Under the pieces are notes generated by a model. The model made no database searches. It was given only the letters and a program-made list of their open reading frames with translations, and was not told the origin of the DNA. A program made the translations under genes and the position numbers. A DNA stretch of 64,000 nucleotides from Apoderus coryli (Eukaryota > Arthropoda > Insecta > Coleoptera > Attelabidae), in the NCBI GenBank assembly GCA_911728435.2, contig OU452199.1, positions 3,420,860-3,484,859 on the forward strand, given 5' to 3'. Positions 60,213-64,000 of the stretch are shown here, piece by piece (position 1 is the first letter of the stretch; every line of letters starts with the position of its first letter).

Positions 60213-61689
60213 GTAAGTAGCAAAAAGTCAGATTGTAAATTCTGTGGTTTAACGAAAGTTTATCATGCGTTGAACTACTGTTATCGCTGTCGAAAGTTCG
60301 GGGATCATCCAGAAAGTTAAGAATCCTGCTTTTTTACAACGATATCTCATGACAGCGAATTTGTGTCGTTGCTCATTACCTGTCATAACGCGTCTTTGTT
60401 TTGTTACGTCTTGGAATGACTGCGCCAATAGAAGTGTGCTTTGTCCTTCGATTTCTGAATACAAAAAATGTTCGACTTATCTAATTGTTTATGGTGTGCG
60501 GAAATGATAAATTTTTAATCAATCAATGAAGAAATCTGGGTGTACGATGAAGAACGGAGTGGGAGGCCATCACTAAAGTGAACGGAAAACTTGTTCAGGC
60601 GTTTTACTGTGAGTATCATACATAATTGTTTTCCACAAATTTCCAGCACACGAAATAGTACCAGAGTTAGTCCAAATTCGCTCGATCGACACTTTGGGTT
60701 TATTATAAATTAACTGAATCATCAGCGCATGTGTGTCAGTGGTATCCTCAAAATCGAGGAATAAAAACTGAATCTGAACAGTGACGATATCCTTTTGATA
60801 GTTGAGACTTGACTTCTAGTTTTCCATCTCTTTGTGAACTGCAGAAATTTTTATTATTTGGAAACGAAGAAAGAAGAATACAACGTGAAGCTGGAGCAAA
60901 GAAATGAAGCTCGGAGAGAGACAACATGAAGAAATGCAGTTAGGAAATGAAAAATGAGACACGTCGAAGAATGTAGAAGAAACCAAATAAGAGCTGGTGA
61001 GCAAAGTTGTTGAACCAAATGAAGAAATAAAAAGCCGATTCAAATGAGCAAGCAATGAAGATTAGAACATCAGAAAAATTAGGAGAGAGTGAAAGCTGAA
61101 GATACACGTGCTGCGCTTGTTGAGCTGGCATTCCATGATCATAAACTGCGACTAACGATAAGACCATTGGGAAAATTGGCTGGAAGATTTGACGGAACAA
61201 AATCAGTGCTAATTTTTTCATGACGATCGTAGCTGAAGAACTTATCGATGAAAATGTAATCATTCCAGAAGACGTAGTAACTCTCAAATCGTACTATTTA
61301 CAGTGTCTTCAATCTATAATTTTTTTAACATCAAAGAAGACGTCTTCATGGCAAATCTCGAGAAGACCTGTGATAAAAGGATAAAGATAAAGAAGTCCGT
61401 AAAATTTTGGACGTGTGAAAGCGACAGAAGGTTTGGTTCTATCATCGAAACTAAAACACGTTTTACCACTTCACACTTTCTTTATTCTCGACGCACGTTT
61501 CGCTAACGATGTTAGCATCCTCAGCAGAGATTTCGAGGTGCGCAGCAGCTCTTTGTCGACCCCTTGCCAGCGTTATGACAGCCATTTTTCTGTCGGGTTT
61601 TTTGCCCGACCTCTGGACGCAATCCACAGTTATACCCATTTACAAGAAGGCGCAGTAAATACCAGGCTGGAAATTATCGTCCTATAAGT
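60213..61689. other. Start of intron 28 with transposon debris
   Basis: Near 60525-60580 a plus-strand frame reads EEIWVYDEERSGRPSLK, like the N-terminal linker of mariner transposases. Around 60830-61290 there is broken Lys/Glu-rich sequence of unknown origin. No host exon was found. Confidence 0.4.
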
Positions 61690-64000
61690 TTGACGTCTAA
61701 CCTCTGTAAGTGTATGGAGAAGATAATAGCAAGTCAACTAACGTCATATGCACTCGAGAACAGCATTGTTCCTTTATCGCAGCACGGTGTTCTTCCAAAG
61801 AGGTCTATAGAGACAAATCTATTATATTGTGTAAATGATTGGACCTCTTATGACTGCAATCGACCATCGGACGTCATTTATTTGGATTTCGAAAAGGCAT
61901 TCATTATGGACTGAGCGAGAATATATTGGTTTTTATACAGAAATTTTTAACGAAGCGAAGCTTCAGGGTGAGAATCGGAAATTCATATTCGCGTAGCTTC
62001 GAGGTTCGCAGTGGTGTCCCACAGGGATCTGTATTGAACCGCTCCTTTTCCTGATTTATATCAGTGACTTGACTCAACTAATTCAATCCAGGGTGCACTT
62101 TTATGCGGACGCTGCAAAGATTTATTGCAATCCTCTACCGAACAGATTACGAGTGATCTGCTGGCACTCGAGAACAGCATTGTTCCTTCATCGCAGTATG
62201 GTTTTCTTCCAAAGAGGTCTATAGAGATAAATCTATTATCTTGTGTAAATAATTGGACCTCTTATGACTGCCGACCATCGGACGTCATTTATTTGGATTT
62301 CGGAAAGGCATTCGGTAAAGTTCCTTGCAAAATATTGCTCCACAAGCTCAGTCATTATGGACTGAGCGAGAATATATTGGTTTTTATACAGAAATTTGTA
62401 ATGAAACGAAGCTTCAGGGTTAGAATCGGAAATTCATATTCGCGTAGCTTCGAGGTTCGCAGTGGTGTCCCACAGGGATCTGTACTGGGTCCGCTCCTTT
62501 TCCTGATTTATATCAGTGACCTGGCTCAACTAATTCAATCCAGGGTGCACTTTTATGCGGACGAAGATTTATTGCAATCCTCTGATTTCGAACAGATTAC
62601 GAGTGATCTGCTGGCACTCGAGAACAGCATTGTTCCTTCATCGCAGCTTGGTTTTCTTCCAAAGAGGTCTATAGAGACAAATTTATTATCTTGTGTAAAT
62701 GATTGGACCTCTTATGACTGCAATGGACCATCGGACGTCATTTATTTGGATTTCGGAAAGGCATTCGGTAAAGTTCCTTTCAAAAGATTGCTCCACAAGC
62801 TCAGTCATTATGGACTGAGCGAGAATATATTGGTTTTTATACAGAAATTTTTAACGAAGCGAAGCTTTAGGGTGAGAATCGGAAATTCATATTCGCGTAG
62901 CTTCGAGGTTCGCAGTGGTGTCCCACAGGGATCTGTACTGGGCCCGCTCCTTTTCTAGATTTATATCAGTGACTTGGCTGAACTAATTCAATCCAGGGTG
63001 CACTTTTATGCGGACAATGCAAAGATTTATTGCGATCCTCTAACGAACAGGTTACGAGTGATCTGCTGGTACTCGAGAACAGCATTGTTCCTTCATCGCA
63101 GCATGGTTTTCTTCCAAAGAGGTCTATAGAGACAAATCTATTATCTTGGGTAAATGATTGGACCTCTTATGACTGCAATCGACCATCGGACGTCATTTAT
63201 TTGAATTTCGGAAAGGCATTCGATAAAGTTCCTTTCAAAAGATTGCTCCACAAGCTCAGTCATTATGGACTGAGCGAGAATATATTGGTTTTTATACAGA
63301 AATTTTTAACGACGCGTAGCTTCGAGGTTCGCAGTGGTGTCCCACAGGGATCTGTACTGGGCCCGCTCCTTTTCTTGATTTATATCAGTGACTTGGCTCA
63401 ACTAATTCAATCCAGGGTGCACTTTTGTGCGGACGATGCAAAGATTTATTGCAATCCTCTAACGAACAGATTACGAGTGATCTGCTGGCACTCGAGAACA
63501 GCATTGTTCCTTCATCGCAGCATGGTTTTCTTCCAAAGAGGTCTATAGAGACAAATCTATTATCTTGTGTAAATGATTGGACCTCTTATGACTGCAATCG
63601 ATCATCAGACGTCATTTATTTGGATTTCGAAACGGCATTCGATAAAGTTCCTTTCAAAAGATTGCTCCACAAGCTCAGTCATTATGCACTGAGCGAGAAT
63701 ATATTGGTTTTTATACAGAAATTTTTAACGAAGCGAAGCTTCAGGGTGAGAATCGGAATTCATATTCGCGTAGCTTCGAGGTTCGCAGTGGCGTCCCACA
63801 GGGATCTGTACTGGGCCCGCTCCTTTTCTTGATTTATATCAGTGACTTGGCTCAACTAATTCAATCCAGGGTGCACTTTTATGCGGACGATGCAAAGATT
63901 TATTGCAATCCTCTAACGAACAGATTACGAGTGATCTGCTGGCACTCGAGAACAGCATTGTTCCTTCATCGCAGCATGGTGTTCTTCCAAAGAGGTCTAT
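61690..64000 (+). repeat. Tandem array of about 455-bp units, each a LINE reverse transcriptase core
   Basis: The motif CACTCGAGAACAGCATTGTT starts at about 61751, 62165, 62615, 63069 (one base changed), 63488 and 63943, giving spacings of 414, 450, 454, 419 and 455 bp. Each unit encodes [55 protein letters not shown] and FYADDAKIYC (the catalytic block, intact in some units). Unit 1 is preceded by genuine upstream RT sequence (KCMEKIIASQL). One ORF (62125-62958, 277 codons) crosses almost two units. The array continues past the window. Confidence 0.9.

Noticed and set aside
60820..61290. Possible gag or coiled-coil gene
   Set aside because: Stops occur in every frame and no family motif is present.

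Overview
This is a eukaryotic, almost certainly insect, nuclear genomic window. It is AT-rich, has GT-AG introns (several only 56-63 nt), and is crowded with non-LTR retrotransposons, mariner/Tc1 and Transib DNA transposons, foldback elements and satellite DNA. The asparagine/threonine runs in the main protein would fit a nematoceran fly, but that is a guess. No bacterial-type genes, operons or CRISPR arrays are visible.

The only clear host gene is BIRC6/Bruce, the giant BIR-domain inhibitor of apoptosis and E2/E3 ubiquitin ligase, on the plus strand. I can chain 28 coding exons from the ATG at 12123 to 60212 (8,406 nt, about 2,802 codons) with matching splice phases at every junction. The BIR zinc-binding domain is in exons 4-5. 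The C-terminal half, including the UBC domain, lies beyond the window. One in-frame TAA (42800-42802, codon 1503) interrupts exon 16.

Layout. 1-3740: a minus-strand LINE split by a 2.6 kb TIR element (332-2935). 4857-5650: foldback and transposase scraps. 7123-9537: an apparently complete DNA transposon with an intact 566-codon ORF. 9877-10150: a nested palindrome. 12123-60212: BIRC6, with introns carrying, in order, a LINE RT fragment; a three-level nest (LINE, then a second LINE, then a Transib with CGCCG target duplications); a foldback element; an RNase H-type LINE; a duplicated block split by another LINE; a mariner-like element; a 160-bp tandem repeat; four arrays of one 185-bp satellite (introns 9, 11, 13 and 16, all in one orientation, about 68 monomers); more LINEs and Tc1/mariner remnants; a truncated antisense HSP70 pseudogene; a 164-174-bp tandem repeat; and tRNA-like sequences. 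61690-64000: a tandem array of about 455-bp units, each the finger/palm core of a LINE reverse transcriptase, running off the window end.

The least ordinary items are the satellite arrays inside the introns of one housekeeping gene, with higher-order structure and a shared array leader; the tandem reverse-transcriptase-core array; the nested Transib; and the intact unassigned transposon. All functional statements rest on reading motifs by eye; no database search was run.
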